In this document: piece by piece, positions 54,031 through 63,430 of the stretch
How positions within the stretch are numbered: position 1 is the first letter of the stretch
Layout of the letters: the number at the start of each line of letters is the position of its first letter
DNA from: an uncultured Prevotellaceae bacterium
GTDB lineage: Bacteria; Bacteroidota; Bacteroidia; Bacteroidales; Bacteroidaceae
Length of the DNA stretch: 64,000 nucleotides
NCBI GenBank assembly: GCA_945833925.1
Contig: CAMAFX010000001.1
Span: forward strand, 55,657 to 119,656
Direction of reading: 5' to 3'
Position numbers and translations under genes: made by a program
Notes under the pieces: model-generated
Seen by the model: only the letters and a program-made list of their open reading frames with translations
Told to the model about the DNA's origin: nothing
The model's database searches: none

Positions 54031-55092
54031 TCACCTCTTCCAGAAGTTGATGCCGGTATAGAACTTGCAGGTGATGAAGGTGTCGTTGGACGTGAGGTCG
54101 TGCTGTCGGCAGTTGAAGGTGTGGGCTACGAGAGAGATACCGACATAGTTGCGTGTGTTGTTCCACACCATGCCGATGCGGGCAGTCATGTCTGCGTTGA
54201 AGTTGCCACGGTAATAGAGTCCCTTCTTGAAGGGGGACGTGCCTTCGGGCATGGCGGTGTCGGACCATACTGAACGGTCGGCGCGGCGGTAACCGACAGA
54301 TGGCGCGAGGTCGAAGCTGAGAAGCCAGCCCTGGCGCGGTACCCAGTTGTAGGCATAGCCGCCACTAAGTCCGAAGTCCATGTATTTTATTCTTTCTGCC
54401 TGAATGTCGGTGGCTCCTGGCACCTGAGTGCTCAGTTTGTCGTGGTCGATGTGTATGTCGTGCTTGGTAATGCTGATGCCGTATTTCCAGGTGCCGGCAC
54501 TGCGCCTCTGCCTGGTCAGGAGACGGTGGGCGGCAGGCAGCGAGAAGTGTCGGTGGTTGGCGATGAAGTAGAGGTTGAGCCCGATGAGGCTGGATTGGAT
54601 GGCGTCGGTGCGGGTGCCTTCGAAGGGATCGAGTGCATGCGCATAGCCGCGCGAGGAACGCAGCGAGAAGTCGTTGCCGGTCTTGCGATAGAAGAAATCG
54701 GCACCGAAGCGGTTGGTGTAGATGGATACCTCCATCTCCTTCTTCTTGACCTTCTCCTTGCCTAAATTGAGAACGTCGACGTTGTAGCCGAGCAGAAGGA
54801 AGTGCCAGCCGACGTGTGGACCAACCCTGAGGGATGGATGCGAGGCGAAGGTGAGCGACTGGTGGCTGCTCTTGTTGCGTAGTGTGAACCACTCGCTGCC
54901 CTCGATGGTGTGGAGCATAGCCGTCATGTGGTAGCGGTCGGGCTCGATGTAGGTGGTGTCGTAGTTGTTGTAGATGCGTGCCCAGTGACGGAACCAGTCG
55001 ATAACGGCATGCGACTTCCCTCCCTCTGTCTGCGTAAAGGCAGGCAGTGAGCAGCATGCAAGCAACAACAATATGAGTGACTTCTTGCTCAA
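54031..55092 (-). CDS. DUF4421-like outer-membrane protein
   Basis: A 353-residue exported protein with a signal peptide (MSKKSLILLLLACCSLPAFT). DTTYIEPDRYHMTAML, then WKYGISITKHDIHID and SGGYAYNWVPRQGWLLSFDL, fit a beta barrel of the DUF4421 group, which is common in Bacteroidota. Alternating hydrophobic strands and a final aromatic strand (CKFYTGINFWKR) support an outer-membrane location. Role unknown. It follows the oxidoreductase gene by 17 nt. Confidence 0.75.
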   Translation of the reverse strand: MSKKSLILLLLACCSLPAFTQTEGGKSHAVIDWFRHWARIYNNYDTTYIEPDRYHMTAMLHTIEGSEWFTLRNKSSHQSLTFASHPSLRVGPHVGWHFLLLGYNVDVLNLGKEKVKKKEMEVSIYTNRFGADFFYRKTGNDFSLRSSRGYAHALDPFEGTRTDAIQSSLIGLNLYFIANHRHFSLPAAHRLLTRQRRSAGTWKYGISITKHDIHIDHDKLSTQVPGATDIQAERIKYMDFGLSGGYAYNWVPRQGWLLSFDLAPSVGYRRADRSVWSDTAMPEGTSPFKKGLYYRGNFNADMTARIGMVWNNTRNYVGISLVAHTFNCRQHDLTSNDTFITCKFYTGINFWKR

Positions 55093-55109
55093 GATGACTT
55101 GCTTTTTTG

Positions 55110-56099
55110 TCAGAGTTTGCCGAGGATGCGGTCCATCACCCAGTTGACGGCAGTGCCGCTGATGCTGTCGCAGGTGCAGACGGTCTTGCCCTGCAGGTGC
55201 TCGACGATGTTCTGGATGAGCGGCATCTGTACGTGTGGTGGATTCTCAATCTTTATCTCCTGTCTGCCAGCCTCTGTGTGGAGGGCGATGGGGTCGTAGG
55301 TGAAGACGGAGAAGCATATCTGGCCCTTGTCGCCGATGAGTTCGATGCGGTCGGTCTTGGCACTCTCGTGAGCGACGAAGCACCACGAACCCGAACCGGG
55401 CAGTCCGTTGGCAAAGAGGAAGGATGCGCTGACAGTGTCCTCGGTCTCGTAGAGGTGACCGCGGTTGGTGCTGTAGCCGTTGACGCGCGTGATGGGCCCG
55501 AAGAACATCTGCAGAAGGTCGAGCTGGTGAGGAGCCAGATCGTAGAAATAGCCACCTCCGGCAATGTCGCGCTGAACACGCCATGGCAGGTTCTGCTCGT
55601 TGTAGTCGAGGTCGCGCGGTGGCACGGCAAAGCGTATCTGCACGTTGATGACGTTGCCGATGGCACCACTGTCCACCAGTTCCTTCACCTTAAGAAAATA
55701 GGGAAGGTAGCGGCGGTAGTATGCTACGAAACACTTCACGCCTGTCTGCTGGGATATATGGTTGACGCGCTGACAGTCGGCATAGGTGGCAGCAAGCGGT
55801 TTCTCGACATAGACCGTCTTGCCCGCCTTCATCGCCATGATGGCATAGGTGGCGTGCGACGACGGCGGAGTGGCAATGTAGACAGCGTTGACGTCGGGGT
55901 CCTGGATGAGCTGCCATGCGTCGCTGTACCATCGTGGTATGTTGTGACGCTCGGCATACGACTGCGCCTTGCTGGGGTTGCGGCTCATAACGGCTACGAC
56001 CCTTGAACCAGGCACCAGATTGAATGCCGGACCACTTTTCTTCTCGGTAACCTCTCCGCAACCGATGAATCCCCATTTAATTTCTGTTACGTTTGCCAT
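55110..56099 (-). CDS. Gfo/Idh/MocA family oxidoreductase
   Basis: A 329-residue NAD(P)-dependent dehydrogenase-like protein. The Rossmann N-terminus is WGFIGCGEVTEKKSGPAFN; YIATPPSSHATYAIMAMKAGK and VYVEKPLAATYADC hold the conserved EKP motif. The C-terminal domain has GGYFYDLAPHQLDLLQMFFG, with the expected catalytic-region aspartate and histidine. A sugar-type substrate is likely but not specified. It has no secretion signal. Confidence 0.93.
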   Translation of the reverse strand: MANVTEIKWGFIGCGEVTEKKSGPAFNLVPGSRVVAVMSRNPSKAQSYAERHNIPRWYSDAWQLIQDPDVNAVYIATPPSSHATYAIMAMKAGKTVYVEKPLAATYADCQRVNHISQQTGVKCFVAYYRRYLPYFLKVKELVDSGAIGNVINVQIRFAVPPRDLDYNEQNLPWRVQRDIAGGGYFYDLAPHQLDLLQMFFGPITRVNGYSTNRGHLYETEDTVSASFLFANGLPGSGSWCFVAHESAKTDRIELIGDKGQICFSVFTYDPIALHTEAGRQEIKIENPPHVQMPLIQNIVEHLQGKTVCTCDSISGTAVNWVMDRILGKL

Positions 56100-56123
56100 G
56101 ACAAATATAAATTTTGTTATCGA

Positions 56124-56157
56124 TTTGCAAATATACGACTTTTTATTGTTAATTTTG
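56124..56157 (+). promoter_or_regulatory. Promoter of the 56275 membrane protein gene
   Basis: TTTG (56124-56127) and TAATTTTG (56150-56157) are 22 nt apart. A reverse-strand -7 box (TATATTTG, 56135-56128) for the oxidoreductase overlaps it, so the divergent promoters share DNA. Confidence 0.55.
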
Positions 56158-56274
56158 CATCCGATAAAAACTTATTTGAGGAACGAAGAGTATTAGTCGA
56201 ACTTTTCGCAAACTTCCGATAACTCATTAAATGTAAGCAAGTGCATACTTGCTAAACTTGAATAATAATAGACG

Positions 56275-57186
56275 ATGGAACAAGAAATAAAGAATGAACC
56301 TTTGATAAAGAGTCGCGGATATGTGAGCAGTATCGGTTCTGGCATGCGTCTGCCGCTGCGCCATCCACTGGGATTCCTGCGCCAGGTGTGGCCAGTCGTG
56401 CTGACTGCCTTTGTAGTTACTGCGTTGGTTGGAAACATGATGGCTGACGACTGCTGGCTGTTCTTCAATATGGGTTTTGCTGACGGACTTACCACGCACG
56501 ACCTGCTGAGCCTGCCACTGCTGAAGGTGATGGGATGGTTAGGACTCAACGGACTGATGATGTGCGTGCTGACTGGTGTGGTGGCATACCAGATGAAGCG
56601 CTATGCCGAACTGAACTATCTGCCTTCCGTCCAGCCATGGAAGGTGGCAGGATTGATGCTGCCAACGTTGAGGCGCTCTGCCGTTCTGTTCGTTGTGGGT
56701 TACGCGGTGCTGGCTGTGCTTGCGGTGCTCTCGCTTTTTCTGTTGCCTCACCGTGCGTGGGCTTTGGCTGTTTTTACATTTATTTCGTTGATTCTCTCGT
56801 TCGTGCTAAGCATTGGCGGCATGCGTTATCTGATGTCGGATAACAGCAGACTGTCGTCGCTGGCATGGCCTATAGTTCACATAACCAGGACGGGTGGCGC
56901 ATTTGCAACGTGGATAGTCTGCGGAATGGTCTTCGTACTGGTTACGATGGTTGGTTTCATACCGGCACTGTGCTGCACCTACGTTGGCGGCATGTCCGAC
57001 ATGGCTGTGCTGATAGGCGACGGAACGGACCTGCCCGGCAGTTTCGTGTACGTCCGTGCCCTGGCATTCGGTCTCGGCACCATCACCGAGTCGATAGCAT
57101 TGCTCTTCTTCATTGTGCCCCTCGCCTTCAGCTGGGGAGCACAGACTGCGATAGAAAACGAGGGAGAGAACGGAACACAGGAGTAA
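56275..57186 (+). CDS. Polytopic membrane protein
   Basis: A 303-residue protein with about six membrane segments (for example VWPVVLTAFVVTALVGNMM, SAVLFVVGYAVLAVLAVLSLFLL and TWIVCGMVFVLVTMVGFIPA). The N-terminal 25 residues are cytoplasmic. I do not recognise a family. It is preceded by its own promoter and faces the decayed ATPase. Confidence 0.8.
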   Translation: MEQEIKNEPLIKSRGYVSSIGSGMRLPLRHPLGFLRQVWPVVLTAFVVTALVGNMMADDCWLFFNMGFADGLTTHDLLSLPLLKVMGWLGLNGLMMCVLTGVVAYQMKRYAELNYLPSVQPWKVAGLMLPTLRRSAVLFVVGYAVLAVLAVLSLFLLPHRAWALAVFTFISLILSFVLSIGGMRYLMSDNSRLSSLAWPIVHITRTGGAFATWIVCGMVFVLVTMVGFIPALCCTYVGGMSDMAVLIGDGTDLPGSFVYVRALAFGLGTITESIALLFFIVPLAFSWGAQTAIENEGENGTQE

Positions 57187-57200
57187 GTGACAGTGCTCCG

Positions 57201-57952
57201 TCAAGGCATGAAATTCCTGCGTTCTATCCAACGCTGGAGAAAAAGGTCGTAGAGGTAATATCGACCACCCTCTTCTGTGATATATGCTTTTTTCATGAGT
57301 GTGCGTAAGCCTGACTGTACACTGCTGGCAGAGGTCAGTTTGTAACGTTTGATGAAAGCTGAACTTTGTGCTTTGGCTACCTTGCCTTCTCGCGCGATAG
57401 CTAAAAGTAAAGCCTTCTGGCGTGAGGAAAGCAAGCGCAGGAGGTCTGTGTAGGTGTGTTCGTACGTGTCGAGTATGTTGCCGAGGGCAATTGGTAAATA
57501 GTCTGCTGAACAGGTGCTTCCGACAGGTGTCAGAGAGTACACCTCGACTCATTGATGTCGCCCACCTGTATGTTGAGCGATGCTTCTCCCATTGGGTCGA
57601 AGCTGATACCGGCACGGAGTGACATAACCACATCCCAGAATCGCTGCAGGGCTTTCTTGCCTTTGGACTTCAGTTTGTCAGCAATCTCCGTTCCTAACAT
57701 TGCAACGAAGTCCGCAAGATTGCTGGTGCTGTAAATGTCCACGTAGAAGATCTTGTAGTCCTTGAGTTCAGCCTGTGCGAAACAATGGTGTATCAGACTG
57801 GATTTGCCTATACGACGCGGAGCCTCCAATACTACATCGTTGCCGTTTCGCAGGAGGCGAAGCAGTTCGCGTGTCTCCGCTTCACGGTCGCAAAAGTGCT
57901 CTTTGTCAAGGTATCCTCTTATCAGAAATGGGTTAATATCAGCCAGTTTCAT
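57201..57952 (-). pseudogene. Decayed AAA ATPase (archaeal-type ATPase), internal deletion and frame change
   Basis: Two listed ORFs belong to one broken gene. The upstream part (57952-57530) has LDKEHFCDREAETRELLRLL and the Walker A segment LEAPRRIGKSSLIHHC, ending GDINESRCTL. The downstream part (57542-57201) resumes in another frame with the C-terminal winged-helix region ILDTYEHTYTDLLRLLSSRQ and SAFIKRYKLTSASSVQSGLRTL. Related proteins are about 370 residues; here roughly 120-150 central residues, including Walker B, are missing. It cannot make a working ATPase. Confidence 0.85.
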
Positions 57953-58049
57953 ATCATTATTTTTTAATCATTGAAAAAAGGTGATGTAAAGTTACTGATA
58001 TTTTTTTCATCCGTCAAAGGATTATTGAAGGAATATTTACCGATTGTTG

Positions 58050-60323
58050 TCAGTTGAAGAAGTTCCAGCTGACGCCCCAGTGTATGGTCATCGGATTGAT
58101 GGGGTAGTGCGGTGCGAGGAACATCCTGCCCGAACCGGCATTGACGTGGTTGATGCTGACGTAGATGCGGCAGCGCTTGATGTGCAGGTTGGCGAAGGCG
58201 TTGATGATGGGGTAGTTGCCTATCTTGACGCGTGGGTTGCCTGTGTCCTGCACGGCAAACTGGCCGAGCGAGGTGGAATAGTCGGGAGCATAGTAATTGC
58301 TGAAATAACGGATGTCGCCGCCGAGTTCTATGCGCAGCACCTTGGCGTAGAGGAACGTGAGGCACAGTCGGCTGTAGGCGTTGAACTTAGGCAGTGGTAG
58401 GATGTCGGCGTCGGACGTAGTCTGGTAGCTCAGTTCGTTGTCCCACGTCAGGGGACCGAGCTTGAAGTCCTGCTTGAGGGTGGCGCTGAACACCTGTATG
58501 TTGCCGCCTGCCTGTCTAACCTGTACGGCGTGGGAATAGTCTGCCGGCACGGTGCTGAGAGGATCAGCGCCGGTGTGCAGCGTGTTGCTCATTGCAAGGT
58601 AAGAATAGTTGGTGAGGTTCTCCGTTCCGACGGTGATGCTGGTCTTTGTGCGCTTGTTGCTGAGCGTTCCCTCGATGCGAATCCTCTTCTCCATGTTGAG
58701 GTCGTTGTCCCACCACGCATACTGCGAGTGGTAGTGCTCGAAGTAGAAGTCGGGCGTAACATTCTTGATGAAGGCGTGTGCGGCAATCTGTACCGTGTCC
58801 TTCTTGAACATAGGTATGTTGAGGTCGGCGCGTCCGTCGACGTCGAACTCGCCGATGTTCGTTCCCACAAGATTAACGTCGCCCACGGCACGATAGTGTA
58901 TCAGCGAACCGAGAGCCTTGTTTATCTCGCCTCCAACGCTGAGGTTGTTTCGGGTGTAGCTGTACAGACCGCCTGCCTTGTCGGCTCCCTCGAGATAGGG
59001 CAGGGCAATGCGCTCGAACTTATGGCTGACGAATGCCGTCAGTCCCATCTTGACCCACTTCTTGAATCCCTCGTTCAGCGACAGCCCGACGGTGTTCTTT
59101 ATCTTGAGAGCCTTCGTCTTGTCGTAGGCATAGCCGAGACCGCCGTAGTAGAGGTTTGTATAGAAGTCCTCGGGCGTGTTGTAGCTGTAGTGGGTGTGGT
59201 TGAGATGGTCAATCTGCAGTGTGTGGATGATGTTGCTGACGGGTACGAACTCCTGTGGAGTGACGATGCTGTTGGTCCACTGCGTGCGTAGCGAATCGAG
59301 CACGTTGGCGAGTCGCAGCGTGTCGGCTTTCAGCACCTCTCGTATGCTGTCGTTCAACTGTTTCAGGAGTTCCTTGTCCTCGGGCATCTTGGGCTGCAGC
59401 GAGTCGGGTAGTACCACGTCCTTGTAGTAGCCCAGCTTGTAGTTGTGGGTGAGGTAGTACTTCTGGTAGTCGTTGCGGTTGTAGGCGTCGGCAAGCATGG
59501 TGGGGATGTCCTTCGAACCGTAGCTCTGCTGGAAACTCTGGGGGTCGAGGATGTACCTGTCGTCTTCGATGCCTCCGTTCTCGGCGTTCTTCTGGTGTCC
59601 CATCTGCAGGTAGGCGTGCATGTTGTAGCGCTCGCCGAGATAGTAGCCGAAGAGGTTGCCGTCGAAGATGGAGTTCTGCGACGAGTTGTAGTAACCGCGA
59701 CCATAGAGGTAGTCGAGCTTGAAGCCTATTCCGCTGATCTTGTTGATGTTGGATGCAAAGTAGGCACGCACGCGGTCTTCGCCTGTCTGCTTGTTGCCAC
59801 ACGAGTGGTAGGAGAGGTTGGTGACGGGACTGAGCGTGTTGGTGAACCTGAGGTCGGCAACGTTGCCTATGCCGAAGTCGAAGGGGTTGAGGAAGAGGAA
59901 CGGCTGCGTGGTGCGACGGTTGAGGAAGATGCGCGACAGTCGCGGCGAGGCGATGTTGCCCAGATAGCTGTATTCGCCGTTGTAACCGTCGGTGTTGTTG
60001 AAATGGCTGTAGTGGGCGGCGACGGTGTCGTTGTTCTCGGCGGGAACGATGGTGCCAAGACGAGGCTCGATGACCCACTGGAAGAGTCCGATGGGTATCT
60101 CCTTGTCCTTCTTGGTGGTGTCCCTGCCCCAGGTGGTGCGCTGGCCGTTCTCGTCGCTTTCGTAGTTCTGCACGAAATCGGTGCCGTCCATGCCCGACTG
60201 GCTGCTTGTATGATTGCGGTTGATACTGTGACCATTGCCAGCTGAACGCAATGTCTTTTGCGCGTACGTGCAAGTCGCGCACATGCATAATAAGACAACG
60301 GTGTGCAGTAGTTTTCTAATCAT
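58050..60323 (-). CDS. Putative porin (Porin_10-like)
   Basis: A 757-residue outer-membrane protein. A signal peptide (LLHTVVLLCMCATCTYA) is followed by PIGLFQWVIEPRLGTIVPAE, FLNRRTTQPFLFLNPF and RFTNTLSPVTNLSY, which I associate with the Bacteroidota putative porin family. The rest shows alternating beta strands, ending HWGVSWNFFN with an aromatic C-terminus. It lies upstream of nothing obvious on its strand and follows the ferredoxin oxidoreductase operon by 78 nt. Confidence 0.85.
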   Translation of the reverse strand: MIRKLLHTVVLLCMCATCTYAQKTLRSAGNGHSINRNHTSSQSGMDGTDFVQNYESDENGQRTTWGRDTTKKDKEIPIGLFQWVIEPRLGTIVPAENNDTVAAHYSHFNNTDGYNGEYSYLGNIASPRLSRIFLNRRTTQPFLFLNPFDFGIGNVADLRFTNTLSPVTNLSYHSCGNKQTGEDRVRAYFASNINKISGIGFKLDYLYGRGYYNSSQNSIFDGNLFGYYLGERYNMHAYLQMGHQKNAENGGIEDDRYILDPQSFQQSYGSKDIPTMLADAYNRNDYQKYYLTHNYKLGYYKDVVLPDSLQPKMPEDKELLKQLNDSIREVLKADTLRLANVLDSLRTQWTNSIVTPQEFVPVSNIIHTLQIDHLNHTHYSYNTPEDFYTNLYYGGLGYAYDKTKALKIKNTVGLSLNEGFKKWVKMGLTAFVSHKFERIALPYLEGADKAGGLYSYTRNNLSVGGEINKALGSLIHYRAVGDVNLVGTNIGEFDVDGRADLNIPMFKKDTVQIAAHAFIKNVTPDFYFEHYHSQYAWWDNDLNMEKRIRIEGTLSNKRTKTSITVGTENLTNYSYLAMSNTLHTGADPLSTVPADYSHAVQVRQAGGNIQVFSATLKQDFKLGPLTWDNELSYQTTSDADILPLPKFNAYSRLCLTFLYAKVLRIELGGDIRYFSNYYAPDYSTSLGQFAVQDTGNPRVKIGNYPIINAFANLHIKRCRIYVSINHVNAGSGRMFLAPHYPINPMTIHWGVSWNFFN

Positions 60324-60401
60324 ACAGTGGTGTTGTGGTTGAGAACCGTCTTTAGTTTAGTTTTATTCTTCTTGTTCCCCTTCGTGGGATTCATGATGGG
60401 G

Positions 60402-60944
60402 CTATTTCTTCTCGAGTATCTGCATGCCCTTTCTCAGCGCCTCCTCGTTCATCGGAATGAGGTGGTGGTGGCGCTCGGGCAGTGTCTTGCGCAGTCCCTT
60501 CAGCACGTTGTCAACCTTCACCATAGGCACGGCCTGGATGAGTCCGCCCAGCACGAGCATGTTGTAGGCCTTGCTGTTGTGCATCTCGATGGCTGCCTCG
60601 GTGGCTGCAATGCTGTAGATGCTGACGTCGGTGCGTGTGGGTGGCTCCATGATGGCGTTGGGGTCGTAGATGATGACTCCGCCCGGCTTCACAAGTTTCT
60701 GGAAGCGCCACAGCGACGCCTGGTTGAGCACCACTGCAATGTCGAAGGTGTTGAGAATGGGTGAGGAGATGTATTCGTCGCTGACAATGACAGTGACGTT
60801 GGCAGTTCCGCCTCGCTGCTCGGGACCATAAGCAGGCATCCATGTAACCTCCTTGCCCTCGACGAGCGCTGCGTATGCCAGCATCTTTCCCATCGACAGC
60901 ACACCCTGTCCGCCGTATCCTGCTATGATTATTTCGTGTTTCAT
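60402..60944 (-). CDS. 2-oxoacid:ferredoxin oxidoreductase, gamma subunit
   Basis: The true gene starts at MKHEIIIAGYGGQGVLSMGK (60944, 180 residues); the listed ORF from 61490 is extended in a shadow frame. GYGGQGV is the gamma-subunit hallmark, and YGPEQRGGTANVTV the following conserved stretch. It is the last gene of the operon, 56 nt after the beta subunit. The complex oxidatively decarboxylates a 2-oxoacid to acyl-CoA and reduces ferredoxin. Confidence 0.94.
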   Translation of the reverse strand: MKHEIIIAGYGGQGVLSMGKMLAYAALVEGKEVTWMPAYGPEQRGGTANVTVIVSDEYISSPILNTFDIAVVLNQASLWRFQKLVKPGGVIIYDPNAIMEPPTRTDVSIYSIAATEAAIEMHNSKAYNMLVLGGLIQAVPMVKVDNVLKGLRKTLPERHHHLIPMNEEALRKGMQILEKK

Positions 60945-61000
60945 TATTTTCTTCTTCGTTGCTCTTCCTCGTTTGCCGGGGCAGAGGCTTGATGTTGATT

Positions 61001-61762
61001 CTATTCGTTCTTGAGGTCGCCCAAGGGGTAGTTCTTGAACATGTTCTCCTCCATCCACTGGTTTGCCTTGTCGGGAGTCATCTTCCAACCGGCGCTGCAG
61101 GTGCTGACAATCTCCACGAAGGATGCTCCCTTGTGGTTCATGCTGTTCTCGAATGCCTTGCGTATGGCCTTCTTTGCCTTGCTGATGTTGGCAACGGTGT
61201 GGACAGACTGACGGGTGACGTAGCATGTGCCGGGCAGTGTGGCTGCGATGTCGGTAATCTGGAGTGGATAGCCGTGCAGGTCGGCCTGTCTGCCGTAGGG
61301 GCAGGTGCTGGTCTTCATGCCCATCAGCGTGGTGGGAGCCATCTGTCCGCCAGTCATTCCGTAGATGGCATTGTTGATGAAGATGACGGTGATGTTCTCG
61401 CCTCGGTTCAGTGCGTGGATGGTTTCGCCGGTGCCTATGCAGGCAAGGTCGCCGTCGCCCTGGTAGGTGAAGACGAGGTGGTCGGGCCACATGCGCTTGA
61501 CGGCGCTTGCCAGTGCCGGAGCTCTGCCGTGGGCAGCCTCGAGCCAGTCGATGTCAATGTAGCGGTAGGCAAACACGGCACATCCCACTGGGCAGATGCC
61601 GATGGTGTCGCCCTCTATGTTCATCTCCTCTATGATCTCTGCCACGAGCTTGTGCACCAGACTGTGGCTGCAGCCGGGGCAGTAGTGCATGGTGGTGTCG
61701 TTGAGAAGACGTGGCTTCTTGTATACTAAATTCTCAGATTGTATGAGTTCTTCCTTTGTCAT
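61001..61762 (-). CDS. 2-oxoacid:ferredoxin oxidoreductase, beta subunit
   Basis: Start at MTKEELIQSE (61762, 253 residues); the longer ORF is a shadow upstream. HYCPGCSHSLVHKLV binds the cluster/cofactor region and FTYQGDGDLACIGTGE begins the thiamine-diphosphate motif that ends in FINNAIYGMTGGQ. The pattern fits KGOR/VOR enzymes (2-oxoglutarate or branched-chain 2-oxoacids); I cannot fix the substrate. Confidence 0.94.
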   Translation of the reverse strand: MTKEELIQSENLVYKKPRLLNDTTMHYCPGCSHSLVHKLVAEIIEEMNIEGDTIGICPVGCAVFAYRYIDIDWLEAAHGRAPALASAVKRMWPDHLVFTYQGDGDLACIGTGETIHALNRGENITVIFINNAIYGMTGGQMAPTTLMGMKTSTCPYGRQADLHGYPLQITDIAATLPGTCYVTRQSVHTVANISKAKKAIRKAFENSMNHKGASFVEIVSTCSAGWKMTPDKANQWMEENMFKNYPLGDLKNE

Positions 61763-61803
61763 TGTAGTCTCGCATTTGGTTTTGCGATTCAATAAAGATG
61801 TTC

Positions 61804-62043
61804 TTATGCCGTGAAGCGCAGGACAAATTCTAATATCTTGAAGAGCATGGATGCGCCAATCACGTAGAGGGCTGGCATCCTCTCTCCTGGTTCGTAATAG
61901 AAGAAATAAAGGGATAGTCCGACGGTGGCGCCGACGAGGAACAGCACGTTGAGCACCTTTCTGAGCTTCTCTCTGTCCATTCCCTTCTTTTTCTTCTCGC
62001 GTATTCTTTGAACCTCTGCCTCGAGTTCTTCCAGTTCTGTCAT
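61804..62043 (-). CDS. Small membrane protein inside the oxidoreductase operon
   Basis: A 79-residue protein with a charged coiled-coil-like N-terminus (MTELEELEAEVQRIREKKKK) and two membrane segments (VLNVLFLVGATVGLSLYFF, ALYVIGASMLFKILEFVL). It directly abuts the alpha subunit stop and precedes beta, so it is probably cotranslated. It might anchor the complex at the membrane; this is inference. No family recognised. Confidence 0.8.
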   Translation of the reverse strand: MTELEELEAEVQRIREKKKKGMDREKLRKVLNVLFLVGATVGLSLYFFYYEPGERMPALYVIGASMLFKILEFVLRFTA

Positions 62044-63129
62044 TTATCTTGCGTTTTGTTTTATTACTTCTGCTATTTCTTCGGGTGTTGGCACCATGCC
62101 TCCCATTCTGCCATACTGCACCACGGGCTTGCTGCACTTGATGGCAAGTCTTATGTCGTCTACCATCTGACCAGCGTTTATCTCGATGCAGATGAAGCCC
62201 TTGACGTGCTGCGAGAGTTCGAGCAACTCCTTCTCGGGGAAGGGCCAGAGGGTGATGGGGCGGAAGAGTCCCACCTTCAGTCCTTCCTCCCTGAGTGTCT
62301 CTATCGCCTTGGTGCTGATGCGTGCCGCACTGCCGAATGCCACTACCACGTAGTCGGCATCGTCGCAGTACTTCTGCTCGTATCTCACCTCGTTTTCCTT
62401 GATGGTGCTGTACTTCTGCTGCAGGTCCTTGTTGTGGTCCTCCATCACCTGAGGGTCGAGGTCGAGCGAGGTGAAGATGCGTGGCGACTGACCGGGCTTG
62501 CGCTTGCCGGTGGCTGCCCAGGGGTACTTCTCTTCTATCTCGTCGCGTGTGAGGCGTGCCTTGAAGGGGGGCAGTTTTACCTTCTCCATCATCTGGCCGA
62601 TGACTCCGTCGCTGAGCATCATCACCGGTGTGCGGTACTTGAAGGCGAGCTCGAAACTTAGGTCAACGAAATCTGCCATCTCCTGGACCGTGGCTGGTGC
62701 CAGGACGATGGTGTTGTAGTCGCCGTTGCCTCCACCGCGGGTTGCCTGTATGTAGTCGCTCTGGCTCGGCTGTATGGTGCCCAAACCAGGACCGCCACGC
62801 TGCACGTTGACGATAAGGCCGGGTATCTCGGCTCCTGCCATGTAGGTTATTCCCTCCTGCATCAGTGCCACACCGGGACTGCTTGACGAGGTCATCACTC
62901 TCTTGCCGGTGGCGCCTCCACCGTATACCATGTTGATGCTGGCAAGCTCGCTCTCGGCTTGGAGCACTACCATGCCTGTTGTCTCCCAGGGTTTCTCCAA
63001 CGCCAGAGTCTCGATAATCTCGCTCTGGGGGGTGATGGGGTAGCCGAAGAATCCGTCACATCCGCAGCGTATGGCGGCATGTGCGATGGCTTCGTTTCCC
63101 TTCAGAAGTATATATTCCTGTTCTTCCAT
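62044..63129 (-). CDS. 2-oxoacid:ferredoxin oxidoreductase, alpha subunit
   Basis: Start at MEEQEYILLKGNEAI (63129, 361 residues). GFFGYPITPQSEIIE is the alpha-subunit hallmark, followed by VMTSSSSPGVALMQEGITYM and GPGLGTIQPSQSDYIQ. The C-terminal domain (VVAFGSAARISTKAIETLR) is the usual transketolase C-like part. It lies 60 nt after the ferredoxin gene. Confidence 0.95.
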   Translation of the reverse strand: MEEQEYILLKGNEAIAHAAIRCGCDGFFGYPITPQSEIIETLALEKPWETTGMVVLQAESELASINMVYGGGATGKRVMTSSSSPGVALMQEGITYMAGAEIPGLIVNVQRGGPGLGTIQPSQSDYIQATRGGGNGDYNTIVLAPATVQEMADFVDLSFELAFKYRTPVMMLSDGVIGQMMEKVKLPPFKARLTRDEIEEKYPWAATGKRKPGQSPRIFTSLDLDPQVMEDHNKDLQQKYSTIKENEVRYEQKYCDDADYVVVAFGSAARISTKAIETLREEGLKVGLFRPITLWPFPEKELLELSQHVKGFICIEINAGQMVDDIRLAIKCSKPVVQYGRMGGMVPTPEEIAEVIKQNAR

Positions 63130-63189
63130 TTCATGATTGTTTGTGTGCAAGTGCAAACCGCAATGGGGCGCGGCTTGCGTGCGCTTAGG

Positions 63190-63423
63190 TTATTCCTCGG
63201 TTTTCTTGCGGTAGACTGTTATGCACCCATCGGGGCACACAATGGCGCACGACGTGCAACCGTTGCATTCCTCCCAGTTGGTCTGCTGTACGTAGGGATA
63301 GCCTTTTCTGTTAACCTTCTTGCTCGTCAGGTCCAGCAGTCCGAGCTTGCATGCCGGGATGCACAGCCTGCATCCCTTGCAGCGTTCCTCGTCGACCACT
63401 ATGACGCCTCTCATTCTACCCAT
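63190..63423 (-). CDS. 4Fe-4S ferredoxin subunit of the oxidoreductase (delta-like)
   Basis: A 77-residue protein with two 4Fe-4S motifs: CKGCRLCIPACKLG and CNGCTSCAIVCPDGC. Both retain four cysteines. It would pass electrons from the complex to soluble ferredoxin. It follows the TPR gene by 7 nt. Confidence 0.95.
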   Translation of the reverse strand: MGRMRGVIVVDEERCKGCRLCIPACKLGLLDLTSKKVNRKGYPYVQQTNWEECNGCTSCAIVCPDGCITVYRKKTEE

Positions 63424-63430
63424 GATAATT

